NCBI GenBank assembly: GCA_035610365.1
Contig: CM069434.1
Location: 102,164,806 to 102,228,805, forward strand
DNA length: 64,000 nucleotides
From: Aquatica leii
Taxonomy: Eukaryota; Arthropoda; Insecta; Coleoptera; Lampyridae
Direction: 5' to 3'
Shown: positions 46,261 through 58,028 of the stretch, one piece after another
Position numbering within the stretch: position 1 is the stretch's first letter
How the letters are laid out: every line of letters starts with the position of its first letter
Made by a program: the position numbers and the translations under genes
Notes under the pieces: generated by a model
The model's input: the letters and a program-made list of their open reading frames with translations, nothing else
Database searches by the model: none
What the model was told of the DNA's origin: nothing

Positions 46261-49200
46261 TTATAGTGGGTTTGTTTTCAAATCTTTAATGTGGAAAACT
46301 CCTACATCCTTGCCTTTTTCATCCTTTAGTCGATAGGTAAGTCGACCAGTAACTTCACTAACTGTACATTTTACATATTTCGGGGCTAACTTCCGAGAAA
46401 AATGATCACTAGCGTTAGACAGCGCAAAGTTTTTCTTCCACACGGTGTCTCCTTTCTTAAAAGTTAAAGGTCGTTTGCGTAAGTCATATCGATTTTTATA
46501 TCTCTCATAAGCAGCCTTCAAACGTGCTTTAACCTTCTGATGTAATTCACTGACATTATTAACATCCGTCACTATCTGTTCTCGGTCAGCTAATGTAACA
46601 TTTTCAGGGTTGGCTTCACGCAACTTTCCATAATAATCTCCACTGTTAGGTACAGTCCTACCAAAATTTAAGAAAGAGGGTGAATGACCGGTTACCTCAT
46701 GTACAGCATTACGAATGGCATGAGCAATTTTGTACAGATAAACATCCCAAGTGCGATGATCTTCTTCTACAAATGAACGTAAGCAAGTACCAATCACTTT
46801 ATTAACGCGCTCCACTGGATTCACTTGAGGGTGATAGTTTGCATTGTACCACACGTTCACTTTGTATTCAGTCATAAGATTCTTGAATAAAGTACTAGTA
46901 AACTGTGTACCGTTATCACACATATGATAATCTGTGGCACACCAAACATCAAGAAGGTCTCCTCAATCAACCTAGTAACTGATGAAGAAGTCGCATTCTT
47001 TAAGGCATGGACAATAACAAATTTAGTGAACCAATCTGAAATGACTAAAATGTAGGTATTGCCTTTCTTGGTACGCGGAAATGGTCATATCAAATCAATG
47101 GAAAGTAATTAAAATGGGTACTCTACCTGCTTTTGTTTTCCCATTAATCCCGGGCGTAACATATTGGTAGCCTTACTAGCGTTACAAACGTCGCACTTCA
47201 GAACATATCGCGTAATGTCCGATTTCATCTTCGGCCAATAATAAATTTCCGCAATTTTACTAAAAGTTTTAAAAACTCCCAAATGTCCAGACAGGGGATT
47301 ATCATGACAATCTTTCAAAATGTCTAACCTACGAGACTTCGGAACCAACAGTTTCCATTCGATTAGATTAGAAATTATGTTATGTTTGTTAGCCACATAC
47401 TTGTAAATTATTTCATCCTCTACTTTAAAATTAGGATATCGCTCCGAATTAGCTAAAATTTTTTCAAGTAATTGTTGGTACCAACGATCTTTGTCTTCGA
47501 TTGAAATAGATATGGAATGCAAGTTAATAGGTGCTCGCGATAAAGCATCCGGCACTACATTGAATTTTCCTTTCCGGTGTACAATGTTAAAATCAAACTG
47601 ATTTAACCTTACGCTCCACCTGGCTAAACGTCCACTTGGGCTTTGAATAGTACCGAGTCATTTGAGAGCTTGGTTATCCGTAATTACGGCAAATTTAGTT
47701 CCTTCAATATAAGGTCTGTACTTTTCGATACCGAAAAGAATTGCACAGCACTCCTTTTCCATCGCATGATAATTTTTTTCTTGCTTAGTGAGTGTTCGAC
47801 TAGCATAGGCAATGACTTTCTCGTTTTCTCCTTCACCTTGGACAAGAATTGCACCTAAGCCTACATCTGACGCATCGGTTTGGATAACAAATGGTTTACG
47901 AAAATCAGGGCTCGCAAGTACAGGAGCTGAAACTAATAAATTTTTCAAAATATTGAAAGCATTGTCTGCCTGTGCAGTCCAAATGATTTTCTGTCCTTTG
48001 CTTTTTCCTTTAAGAAGTGCCAAGAGTGGGCTGGCAATAGTTGAGTATGACGGAATAAACCGACGATACCATCCAGACATTCCCAGAAAACGTTTAATCT
48101 CGGTAGCTGTAGTGGGCGTAGGATAGCTAGTAATTGCCTCAACTTTAGCAGGAGATGTTCTTAAGCCGACAGCATCAACAACAAATCCCAAATATTCAAG
48201 AGATGGCCGACAGAATTCACATTTCTCAAAATTTACCGTCAGACCTGCGCGTATTAGTTGTGACGCAACTTTTTCTAACGTCTTCATGTGGTCTTGAAAC
48301 GTGGCAGACACAATGATAATATCATCCAAATAGACGAACACTCCTTCCAGTTCAGGTCCAAACAATCGATCCATTAGCCGTTGTAGGGTTTGAGGACTAT
48401 TGTGAAGACCAAAAGGAAGAACGGTAAACTCAAATAAACCTCGCCTCGGCACAGTGAATGCTGTTTTCTCCTTAGATTCTGGCGAAAGAGGGATTTGCCA
48501 AAAAGCCTTCCGTAGGTCAATAGAAGATAAGAAACGAGCATCCCTTAGGCGATCTAGAATGTCACTTACATAAGGTAGTGGATAAGCATCTGGTTTGGTT
48601 ATTTCGTTTAATCTTCTACCATCGAAACAAAAACGAAGATCACCTGATTTCTTCTTAACCATAACTATTGGGCTATTCCAAGAACTGTTAGATGGTTGAA
48701 TGACACCTAATTTTAACATTTCGTCTACTTCCATATTAACCTTCTCTAACATTGCCGGTGACAAGGGAAAGTAACGTTGCTTGATGGGTCGAACGTTGCC
48801 AGTATCAATCACATGTTCGACTAAATGAGTTTTACCTAATCGATCAGTCCCCATGGTTTTATACTGCTCAATGATGCTTTCTAATTGCTGACATTCTTCA
48901 CTAGAGAGATCAGAACGAGACTGGATGACTTTAACACTACTAACGCAACTCGATGGTATATCAGCCACCACGTATTCATCCTTAGCATAATCTGTTTTCA
49001 ATTTAAAAATATAACAAAAATCGATACCTAGGGTTAATGGATATTCCACCGTATCAGAAACGATTGCTGACAGATTATGAGTTACATCATCCACCGTTAA
49101 AGACATTACAACCGTACCTAAAACGTTTTGCTTAGCTCCATCCGCAGAAAATACATTCAAAAAGGAATGTCGATTCAATTTAAGATTTAATTTGTTGATT

Positions 49201-49469
49201 AAGGTGAGTCCATCTCGTCCAAGAATGGTTCGATTCGCCCCTGGGTCCAACAATGCTAGAATTCGTACACCGTTAACATGAACAACCATATAACCTCGAT
49301 TATCTAAACCACGATGTTCAAACAGGGTACTAACAGTAGCATTCAAACAACAAAACTTTCGAACACGCATCAGCCAATCTTGCCATTCATTGCTATCAGT
49401 CTTACAAGCATAAGGACGATAGGATAAGCGGCCGTCACCTACCTCCGTCCTGCTCCGTTTTTTTGACAC
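46261..49469 (-). pseudogene. Gypsy pol, unit 2 (best preserved)
   Basis: 49469-47658 is open for 603 aa. The protease active site reads LLDPGANRTILG (DPGA rather than D-T/S-G-A). RT has FVYLDDIIIVS, and RNase H has IQTDASDVGLGAILV and YHAMEKECCAILFGIEKYRP. The frame ends at TGA where Trp is expected (DNQALK then stop) and continues in frame with LGTIQSPSGRLARW and DALSRAP. It then runs through the zinc-binding segment (HLGVFKTFSKIAEIYYWPKM; CDVC) to a TAA at 47109. Next come LLSIDLI, TGA, PFPRTKK, and a frameshift before CDNGTQF. 46923-46261 gives the integrase end with the catalytic E in NPVERVN and a GPY-like tail. Three to four lesions make it inactive. Confidence 0.92.
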
Positions 49470-50989
49470 TTTGTACAGTTACTAAAGGTTACATCAGGAG
49501 TTCCACAAATATAACAAAAATATTTACGCTCTTCCAAACATGTGTGAAAAGTATGTCCTAGTTTGGAACAGTTAAAGCATCTGGTGCTAGCTCGAGCACG
49601 ATTACCTATTGATCGGCTTCTAAAATTTGTACGGGGATTAGTATCCGTAGAAAACTTCGAATCAGATGCCGCGGGCAAAGTACTGACTTTTACCAATGAA
49701 GCAGCAGCTAAGTCAGGTTCCAATGGTTTACTAATGGGACTTTGAGAATAAAATAATTCGCTCCTGCGTTCGACTTCTTCCATCTGCTTACAAAGGTACC
49801 GCAAATCATCAAAAGAATGTACTGGTATGAAGGCTAATTGTTGAGCATATTTCGGCATTAAATTATGCATCACAATACGCAATTGCTTGTTGATGTTGGG
49901 AGGTTCATGCATTCTAGTCATTAAGTTCTGCATGACTGCGATAAAAAAGTGAGCCGGTTCGTTACTGGCTTGCTTCCGCGACCGAATTTCATCCCATAAC
50001 GCATCATCGTAATCCGAAGGAACATAGGTAGATTTCAATAAGTTAATCAATTCATTCCATGAGTTAACACTAGCTCTCACCGACCTAAACCATATCAACG
50101 CCTGTTCACTAAACAACTCAACCGCACTTTCAAAGAGAACTTCGTCCGAAACACGACGTGAAATTTTTAATTCATTTACTCGCTCTAAAAAGGCATTGAC
50201 ACCCATTATCGAAGTATCACCTGTAAATTTCAAACGCCATTTTTCGATTGATTCTGGTCGTAGGTAATATGGTGCAAGAGGTGCAAACGAAGGGCCAGCT
50301 GCTGGATTGAAAATGTGATTAGAAGTAGACCGTCTTTGAGACTCCACCGGTAAAGCGAAATTGTTGTTTACATTACTGTTGTTTCCACGTTCAGCGTCGT
50401 CCTGGTCTAAAACTATGGCTTCCACCTTTCCTGCTAAAATAGGAGAACTTTCAGTCTGAAATCCTTGAGAGACCACGGTATGAGGTGCTTCATCAGTCTC
50501 CATCAATTTCGAACTAGATTTAGCTTCAATGTTAATGACATCAAGAACGTGTGTTACATCATTAATAGAAATTTGCTGCGATTCGGATGCCTCCAAGACA
50601 AGGTTCAAAATATCACCAGCTCTATCCAATAAAGTTTTTATAGCCGAAGAAACTTCTTTTGGTAATGACGATTCGTGTTCGACACAATATTGCAACCTTC
50701 TGATGACGTGTTCTATGCGTTGTGATAAAATTTCAGCAATGTTCGAAGTTGGTGCTGTCAAGAATTTGTTTACTTCAACTTCCAATTTGGTAATTTTCGA
50801 ATTGCAAGTGTCTATATGAGTTTGATAACCACACAGAACGGGTGAAGAAACCTGGGATCCCCTACGTAATAATAATCTTAATTCCGCTCTCCGTTGATCA
50901 GCTGTTAACTTTTCCGGATCACTACCTCTTATCAAAAGTTCCCAACTTACTTCGTCAGTTAATAATCGTCCAACTTTAATTGTCGCCAT
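49439..50989 (-). CDS. Gypsy gag, unit 2, open 516 aa
   Basis: Uninterrupted gag starting MATIKVGRLLTDEVSW. The N-terminal half is charged and helical (ITKLEVEVNKFLTAPTS), then a capsid-like region follows (WRLKFTGDTSIMGVNAFLER; VELFSEQALIWFRSVRASV; QLRIVMHNLMPKYAQQLAFI). Near the end are two zinc knuckles, CFNCSKLGHTFHTC (regular CCHC) and CYICGTPDVTFSNC (His replaced). It overlaps pol by about 30 bases in another frame, at a run of seven T (plus strand), so pol would need a frameshift; units 1 and 3 have five and six T there. Structural protein of the particle; the only complete gag in the array. Confidence 0.92.
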   Translation of the reverse strand: MATIKVGRLLTDEVSWELLIRGSDPEKLTADQRRAELRLLLRRGSQVSSPVLCGYQTHIDTCNSKITKLEVEVNKFLTAPTSNIAEILSQRIEHVIRRLQYCVEHESSLPKEVSSAIKTLLDRAGDILNLVLEASESQQISINDVTHVLDVINIEAKSSSKLMETDEAPHTVVSQGFQTESSPILAGKVEAIVLDQDDAERGNNSNVNNNFALPVESQRRSTSNHIFNPAAGPSFAPLAPYYLRPESIEKWRLKFTGDTSIMGVNAFLERVNELKISRRVSDEVLFESAVELFSEQALIWFRSVRASVNSWNELINLLKSTYVPSDYDDALWDEIRSRKQASNEPAHFFIAVMQNLMTRMHEPPNINKQLRIVMHNLMPKYAQQLAFIPVHSFDDLRYLCKQMEEVERRSELFYSQSPISKPLEPDLAAASLVKVSTLPAASDSKFSTDTNPRTNFRSRSIGNRARASTRCFNCSKLGHTFHTCLEERKYFCYICGTPDVTFSNCTKCQKNGAGRR

Positions 50990-51149
50990 AATATTGCTTT
51001 ATATATACCTCACAATTATAATACAAACTAGATTAGAAAGTCTAATACTTAAAGTAATTTACAAGAAACTGTAACTAGTTGGAAAAACGAGAAAAACGAA
51101 AAAAAAAGAATAAATTGCAGAAATAAATTGATGCACGTTGACGTTAGTC

Positions 51150-51169
51150 GGGCCCCACGTTGGGCGCCA
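51150..51169 (-). promoter_or_regulatory. Primer-binding-like site, unit 2
   Basis: Identical to the site in unit 1, six bases from the LTR. Confidence 0.75.
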
Positions 51170-51175
51170 TTTTCT

Positions 51176-52523
51176 TGCACTGCGCCGTTGTTGCCAAGAA
51201 AGCCGGCTAGCTTCTGGATCGGAGGCAGGGTGCGTAGGTGCACGTGCTAGCTGCAATAAAATTGTGGGCGCCAACTAAACGAACCACCTAAACTAAAAAT
51301 AGAAAGGGACACCACAAACGACGGTGGTCAGTTCAGTAAATAAAAAGAAAAAAACGTATTAACTAAAAGTAAGGTATATATTTGGCTATTGAGGTAGAGT
51401 TGTAATCAGTTGTAAAATAGAACATAAACAGAATTATTATGTACACGTGTTGGGTGCTTTAGACACGATCACCTAATAAATTGTAGTTGGTAGTACTTAA
51501 GAGATAAAAAAACCCTATAGTCAAGTTTTTTTTTTTACGTTATGCGATATATCAATGCGATTTTTAATTGATTGAATTAAGGCAGGCAAACACATACAGA
51601 TACAAAAAAATCAGGGGACTCTCGGTTCCAATAACACCTACTTACTACAGGGTAAGTTACCTTGCATGCTGAACCCTAGTATCTCTAACACGTTTGGGGA
51701 GGCGAACGATTTAACCTAAGAAAAAATCTTATAGGTAAATTTACCAACTTAATTACGTTAATCTCGGCCAACGTATTACTTGTGGCTATGTAGAAGGAGC
51801 TCCTATACCAGCATAAGAATACCCACACACATTGTGTTCTTAAAATAACCCGACCCCTCGCCTACTCTTAACTGCGGAGATCTATTAGTGAATTTGTTAA
51901 AACAACTTGTTATTGTCCCGACAGTCTAACAGTAATTTGGTTAAGGCCTTATTTAATATATATATATTGTATTATGTTGTCGTAGGTAGCAGTACGGTTG
52001 GCAGTCCTTTCCGCACGCTTAAGCCAGGGAATCCTTAGAAGGTGTGAACAGCAAATAAAAAAAGGTCAATACCTGTGTCATTCGTAAGGCACTTCCAATG
52101 GGGTACTCTTTGGCAACATCGCTTGAATAAACATATCTTCTTTTTAGAAACGACCGATTAGAACTATCCCCTCTAAGTGGTGGACTACTTTAGGGTTTGG
52201 TCACAATGGAACTAGCCGCTAAAATTTTAATTATGAGTTTTGTTTTATTCTTAGAAGTTACGTTTATTTTTTCTTTTACCCCAATGGTAATTCTGGGCAA
52301 TCATGAATTTTACAACTTTAAATTTTTGTTTGTGATCTAAAGCACTTCAACTTTGCAAATAAAATCTACTCTTGTTGTTTTATCTAGTTCTAATCATAAT
52401 CTCAAGATAACCCCGGAAATACCTTACGAAGACCCGCCAAAGTATCAACAAATTTTTAACCCTGTAGTGGCGGCAACCCACATTTCATTCCAAAATACTG
52501 CTTGTAACTTTTCAAATGTTACA
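51176..52523 (-). repeat. Array LTR 3 (shared by units 2 and 3)
   Basis: 1,348 bp; several A runs are shorter than in the other LTRs, and one C is missing in GAGCTCCTATACC. Confidence 0.92.
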
Positions 52524-52536
52524 CTCTCCCTCCGCC
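52524..52536 (-). promoter_or_regulatory. Polypurine tract, unit 3
   Basis: Same purine tract, beside the LTR. Confidence 0.85.
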
Positions 52537-53120
52537 AAATTTACCACTGGGGCAGAAAATGATTCGTAAAACTCTAACAACACCGCTTATACTAAACACT
52601 GATTAATGCTATAATTACAAGAACACCTCGAAACGCAAACCCACTCCATGTTTGGAATGGTGAAATTCTACATCCAATTCCGGTTCGATTACAAAAACTG
52701 TGATCACCTATAGGAGAATTGTAAAAGAGAATATCGAATTCTACTCTATTCACGAAACGCGACTAGCAAAACCATCGTAATGTCTGAATTCTTAAAACCA
52801 TATGAAAATTCCAGTTCATAAACAAAAAGGTTACTTTTTTCTAGCCCAAACTTCGTAGGCCTACTTATAACTAACTTAAAAATTAATTCTGGTTCAGCTA
52901 AGCGACTGGCATTAGTTTATACTACAAAACCTAAATCTAGCTATTTACACCTAATCCAGGGCCAAGGCGCCAAACTCAGTTAAAAAAATCTATTCTGTCA
53001 ATCATTCAACAGCAAAAATTGCAAAAAGAAAATGTTTCTGGGGCGAACTGGTTCTCAACCCCCATAGTAGAATCTCAAATCAGAGAAATATTTCTAAAAA
53101 AATAATCTTAACAAAAAATT
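52537..53120. other. Non-coding 3' internal region, unit 3
   Basis: No gene seen; near-identical to unit 1. Confidence 0.7.
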
Positions 53121-56100
53121 TTATAGTGGGTTTGCTTTCAAATCTTTAATGTGGAAAACTCCTACATCCTTGCCTTTTTCATCCTTTAGTCGATAGGTAA
53201 GTCGACCAGTAACTTCACTAACTGTACATTTTACATATCTCGCACCTATCTCCTGAGAAAAATGATCACTAGCGTTAGACAGCGCAAAGTTTTTCTTCCA
53301 CACGGTGTCTCCTTTCTTAAAAGTTAAAGGTCGTTTGCGTAAGTCATATCGATTTTTATATCTCTCATAAGCAGCCTTCAAACGTGCTTTAACCTTCTGA
53401 TGTAATTCACTGACATTATTAACATCCGTCACTATCTGTTCTCGGTCAGCTAATGTAACATTTTCAGGGTTGGCTTCACGCAACTTTCCATAATAATCTC
53501 CACTGTTAGGTACAGTCCTACCAAAATTTAAGAAAGAGGGTGAATGACCGGTTACCTCATGTACAGCATTACGAATGGCATGAGCAATTTTGTACAGATA
53601 AACATCCCAAGTGCGATGATCTTCTTCTACAAATGAACGTAAGCAAGTACCAATCACTTTATTAACGCGCTCCACTGGATTCACTTGAGGGTGATAGTTT
53701 GCATTGTACCACACGTTCACTTTGTATTCAGTCATAAGATTCTTGAATAAAGTACTAGTAAACTGTGTACCGTTATCACACATATGATAATCTGTGGCAC
53801 ACCAAACATCAAAAAGGTTTCCTCAATCAACCTAGTAACTGATGAAGAAGTCGCATTCTTTAAGGCATGGACAATAACAAATTTAGTGAACCAATCTGAA
53901 ATGACTAAAATGTAGGTATTGCCTTTCTTGGTACGCGGAAATGGTCATATCAAATCAATGGAAAGTAATTAAAATGGGTACTCTACCTGCTTTTGTTTTC
54001 CCATTAATCCCGGGCGTAACATATTGGTAGCCTTACTAGCGTTACAAACGTCGCACTTCAGAACATATCGCGTAATGTCCGATTTCATCTTCGGCCAATA
54101 ATAAATTTCCGCAATTTTACTAAAAGTTTTAAAAACTCCCAAATGTCCAGACAGGGGATTATCATGACAATCTTTCAAAATGTCTAACCTACGAGACTTC
54201 GGAACCAACAGTTTCCATTCGATTAGATTAGAAATTATGTTATGTTTGTTAGCCACATACTTGTAAATTATTTCATCCTCTACTTTAAAATTAGGATATC
54301 GCTCCGAATTAGCTAAAATTTTTTCAAGTAATTGTTGGTACCAACGATCTTTGTCTTCGATTGAAATAGATATGGAATGCAAGTTAATAGGTGCTCGCGA
54401 TAAAGCATCCGGCACTACATTGAATTTTCCTTTCCGGTGTACAATGTTAAAATCAAACTGATTTAACCTTACGCTCCACCTGGCTAAACGTCCACTTGGG
54501 CTTTGAATAGTACCGAGTCATTTGAGAGCTTGGTTATCCGTAATTACGGCAAATTTAGTTCCTTCAATATAAGGTCTGTACTTTTCGATACCGAAAAGAA
54601 TTGCACAGCACTCCTTTTCCATCGCATGATAATTTTTTCTTGCTTAGTGAGTGTTCGACTAGCATAGGCAATGACTTTCTCGTTTTCTCCTTCACCTTGG
54701 ACAAGAATTGCACCTAAGCCTACATCTGACGCATCGGTTTGGATAACAAATGGTTTACGAAAATCAGGGCTCGCAAGTACAGGAGCTGAAACTAATAAAT
54801 TTTTCAAAATATTGAAAGCATTGTCTGCCTGTGCAGTCCAAATGATTTTCTGTCCTTTGCTTTTTCCTTTAAGAAGTGCCAAGAGTGGGCTGGCAATAGT
54901 TGAGTATGACGGAATAAACCGACGATACCATCCAGACATTCCCAGAAAACGTTTAATCTCGGTAGCTGTAGTGGGCGTAGGATAGCTAGTAATTGCCTCA
55001 ACTTTAGCAGGAGATGTTCTTAAGCCGACAGCATCAACAACAAATCCCAAATATTCAAGAGATGGCCGACAGAATTCACATTTCTCAAAATTTACCGTCA
55101 GACCTGCGCGTATTAGTTGTGACGCAACTTTTTCTAACGTCTTCATGTGGTCTTGAAACGTGGCAGACACAATGATAATATCATCCAAATAGACGAACAC
55201 TCCTTCCAGTTCAGGTCCAAACAATCGATCCATTAGCCGTTGTAGGGTTTGAGGACTATTGTGAAGACCAAAAGGAAGAACGGTAAACTCAAATAAACCT
55301 CGCCTCGGCACAGTGAATGCTGTTTTCTCCTTAGATTCTGGCGAAAGAGGGATTTGCCAAAAAGCCTTCCGTAGGTCAATAGAAGATAAGAAACGAGCAT
55401 CCCTTAGGCGATCTAGAATGTCACTTACATAAGGTAGTGGATAAGCATCTGGTTTGGTTATTTCGTTTAATCTTCTACCATCGAAACAAAAACGAAGATC
55501 ACCTGATTTCTTCTTAACCATAACTATTGGGCTATTCCAAGAACTGTTAGATGGTTGAATGACACCTAATTTTAACATTTCGTCTACTTCCATATTAACC
55601 TTCTCTAACATTGCCGGTGACAAGGGAAAGTAACGTTGCTTGATGGGTCGAACGTTGCCAGTATCAATCACATGTTCGACTAAATGAGTTTTACCTAATC
55701 GATCAGTCCCCATGGTTTTATACTGCTCAATGATGCTTTCTAATTGCTGACATTCTTCACTAGAGAGATCAGAACGAGACTGGATGACTTTAACACTACT
55801 AACGCAACTCGATGGTATATCAGCCACCACGTATTCATCCTTAGCATAATCTGTTTTCAATTTAAAAATATAACAAAAATCGATACCTAGGGTTAATGGA
55901 TATTCCACCGTATCAGAAACGATTGCTGACAGATTATGAGTTACATCATCCACCGTTAAAGACATTACAACCGTACCTAAAACGTTTTGCTTAGCTCCAT
56001 CCGCAGAAAATACATTCAAAAAGGAATGTCGATTCAATTTAAGATTTAATTTGTTGATTAAGGTGAGTCCATCTCGTCCAAGAATGGTTCGATTCGCCCC

Positions 56101-56300
56101 TGGGTCCAACAATGCTAGAATTCGTACACCGTTAACATGAACAACCATATAACCTCGATTATCTAAACCACGATGTTCAAACAGGGTACTAACAGTAGCA
56201 TTCAAACAACAAAACTTTCGAACACGCATCAGCCAATCTTGCCATTCATTGCTATCAGTCTTACAAGCATAAGGACGATAGGATAAGCGGCCGTCACCTA
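53121..56300 (-). pseudogene. Gypsy pol, unit 3
   Basis: 56229-54544 is open for 561 aa from protease through RT (FVYLDDIIIVS) into RNase H, then a one-base loss in an A run near 54638 shifts the frame. The Trp-to-TGA, the integrase TGA, the TAA near 53970 and the frameshift before CDNGTQF are the same as in unit 2. The integrase end (53783-53121) has a private change, FSQEIGARYVKC where units 1 and 2 read FSRKLAPKYVKC, made by clustered substitutions at 53238-53258. Confidence 0.9.
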
Positions 56301-57846
56301 CCTCCGTCCTGCTCCGTTTTTTGACACTTTGTACAGTTACTAAAGGTTACATCAGGAGTTCCACAAATATAACAAAAATATTTACGCTCTTCCAAACATG
56401 TGTGAAAAGTATGTCCTAGTTTGGAACAGTTAAAGCATCTGGTGCTAGCTCGAGCACGATTACCTATTGATCGGCTTCTAAAATTTGTACGGGGATTAGT
56501 ATCCGTAGAAAACTTCGAATCAGATGCCGCGGGCAAAGTACTGACTTTTACCAATGAAGCAGCAGCTAAGTCAGGTTCCAATGGTTTACTAATGGGACTT
56601 TGAGAATAAAATAATTCGCTCCTGCGTTCGACTTCTTCCATCTGCTTACAAAGGTACCGCAAATCATCAAAAGAATGTACTGGTATGAAGGCTAATTGTT
56701 GAGCATATTTCGGCATTAAATTATGCATCACAATACGCAATTGCTTGTTGATGTTGGGAGGTTCATGCATTCTAGTCATTAAGTTCTGCATGACTGCGAT
56801 AAAAAGTGAGCCGGTTCGTTACTGGCTTGCTTCCGCGACCGAATTTCATCCCATAACGCATCATCGTAATCCGAAGGAACATAGGTAGATTTCAATAAGT
56901 TAATCAATTCATTCCATGAGTTAACACTAGCTCTCACCGACCTAAACCATATCAACGCCTGTTCACTAAACAACTCAACCGCACTTTCAAAGAGAACTTC
57001 GTCCGAAACACGACGTGAAATTTTTAATTCATTTACTCGCTCTAAAAAGGCATTGACACCCATTATCGAAGTATCACCTGTAAATTTCAAACGCCATTTT
57101 TCGATTGATTCTGGTCGTAGGTAATATGGTGCAAGAGGTGCAAACGAAGGGCCAGCTGCTGGATTGAAAATGTGATTAGAAGTAGACCGTCTTTGAGACT
57201 CCACCGGTAAAGCGAAATTGTTGTTTACATTACTGTTGTTTCCACGTTCAGCGTCGTCCTGGTCTAAAACTATGGCTTCCACCTTTCCTGCTAAAATAGG
57301 AGAACTTTCAGTCTGAAATCCTTGAGAGACCACGGTATGAGGTGCTTCATCAGTCTCCATCAATTTCGAACTAGATTTAGCTTCAATGTTAATGACATCA
57401 AGAACGTGTGTTACATCATTAATAGAAATTTGCTGCGATTCGGATGCCTCCAAGACAAGGTTCAAAATATCACCAGCTCTATCCAATAAAGTTTTTATAG
57501 CCGAAGAAACTTCTTTTGGTAATGACGATTCGTGTTCGACACAATATTGCAACCTTCTGATGACGTGTTCTATGCGTTGTGATAAAATTTCAGCAATGTT
57601 CGAAGTTGGTGCTGTCAAGAATTTGTTTACTTCAACTTCCAATTTGGTAATTTTCGAATTGCAAGTGTCTATATGAGTTTGATAACCACACAGAACGGGT
57701 GAAGAAACCTGGGATCCCCTACGTAATAATAATCTTAATTCCGCTCTCCGTTGATCAGCTGTTAACTTTTCCGGATCACTACCTCTTATCAAAAGTTCCC
57801 AACTTACTTCGTCAGTTAATAATCGTCCAACTTTAATTGTCGCCAT
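56294..57846 (-). pseudogene. Gypsy gag, unit 3 (frameshifted)
   Basis: Same as the gag of unit 2, but with the A-run loss after EPAHF near 56803, so it reads as a 355-aa N-terminal frame and a 165-aa C-terminal frame holding both zinc knuckles. The gag end has six T in the slippery run and terminates CQKTEQDGGR. Confidence 0.9.
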
Positions 57847-58002
57847 AATATTGCTTTATATATACCTCACAATTATAATACAAACTAGATTAGAAAGTCT
57901 AATACTTAAAGTAATTTACAAGAAACTGTAACTAGTTGGAAAAACGAGAAAACGAAAAAAGAATAAATTGCAGAAATAAATTGATGCACGTTGACGTTAG
58001 TC

Positions 58003-58022
58003 GGGCCCCACGTTGGGCGCCA
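58003..58022 (-). promoter_or_regulatory. Primer-binding-like site, unit 3
   Basis: Identical to units 1 and 2. Confidence 0.75.
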
Positions 58023-58028
58023 TTTTCT

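Noticed and set aside
39402-56229. TGA in RNase H as a recoded Trp or readthrough codon
   Set aside because: Other TGA/TAA stops and a frameshift follow in the same pol, and UGA is used as a normal stop elsewhere in the window; decay is simpler.
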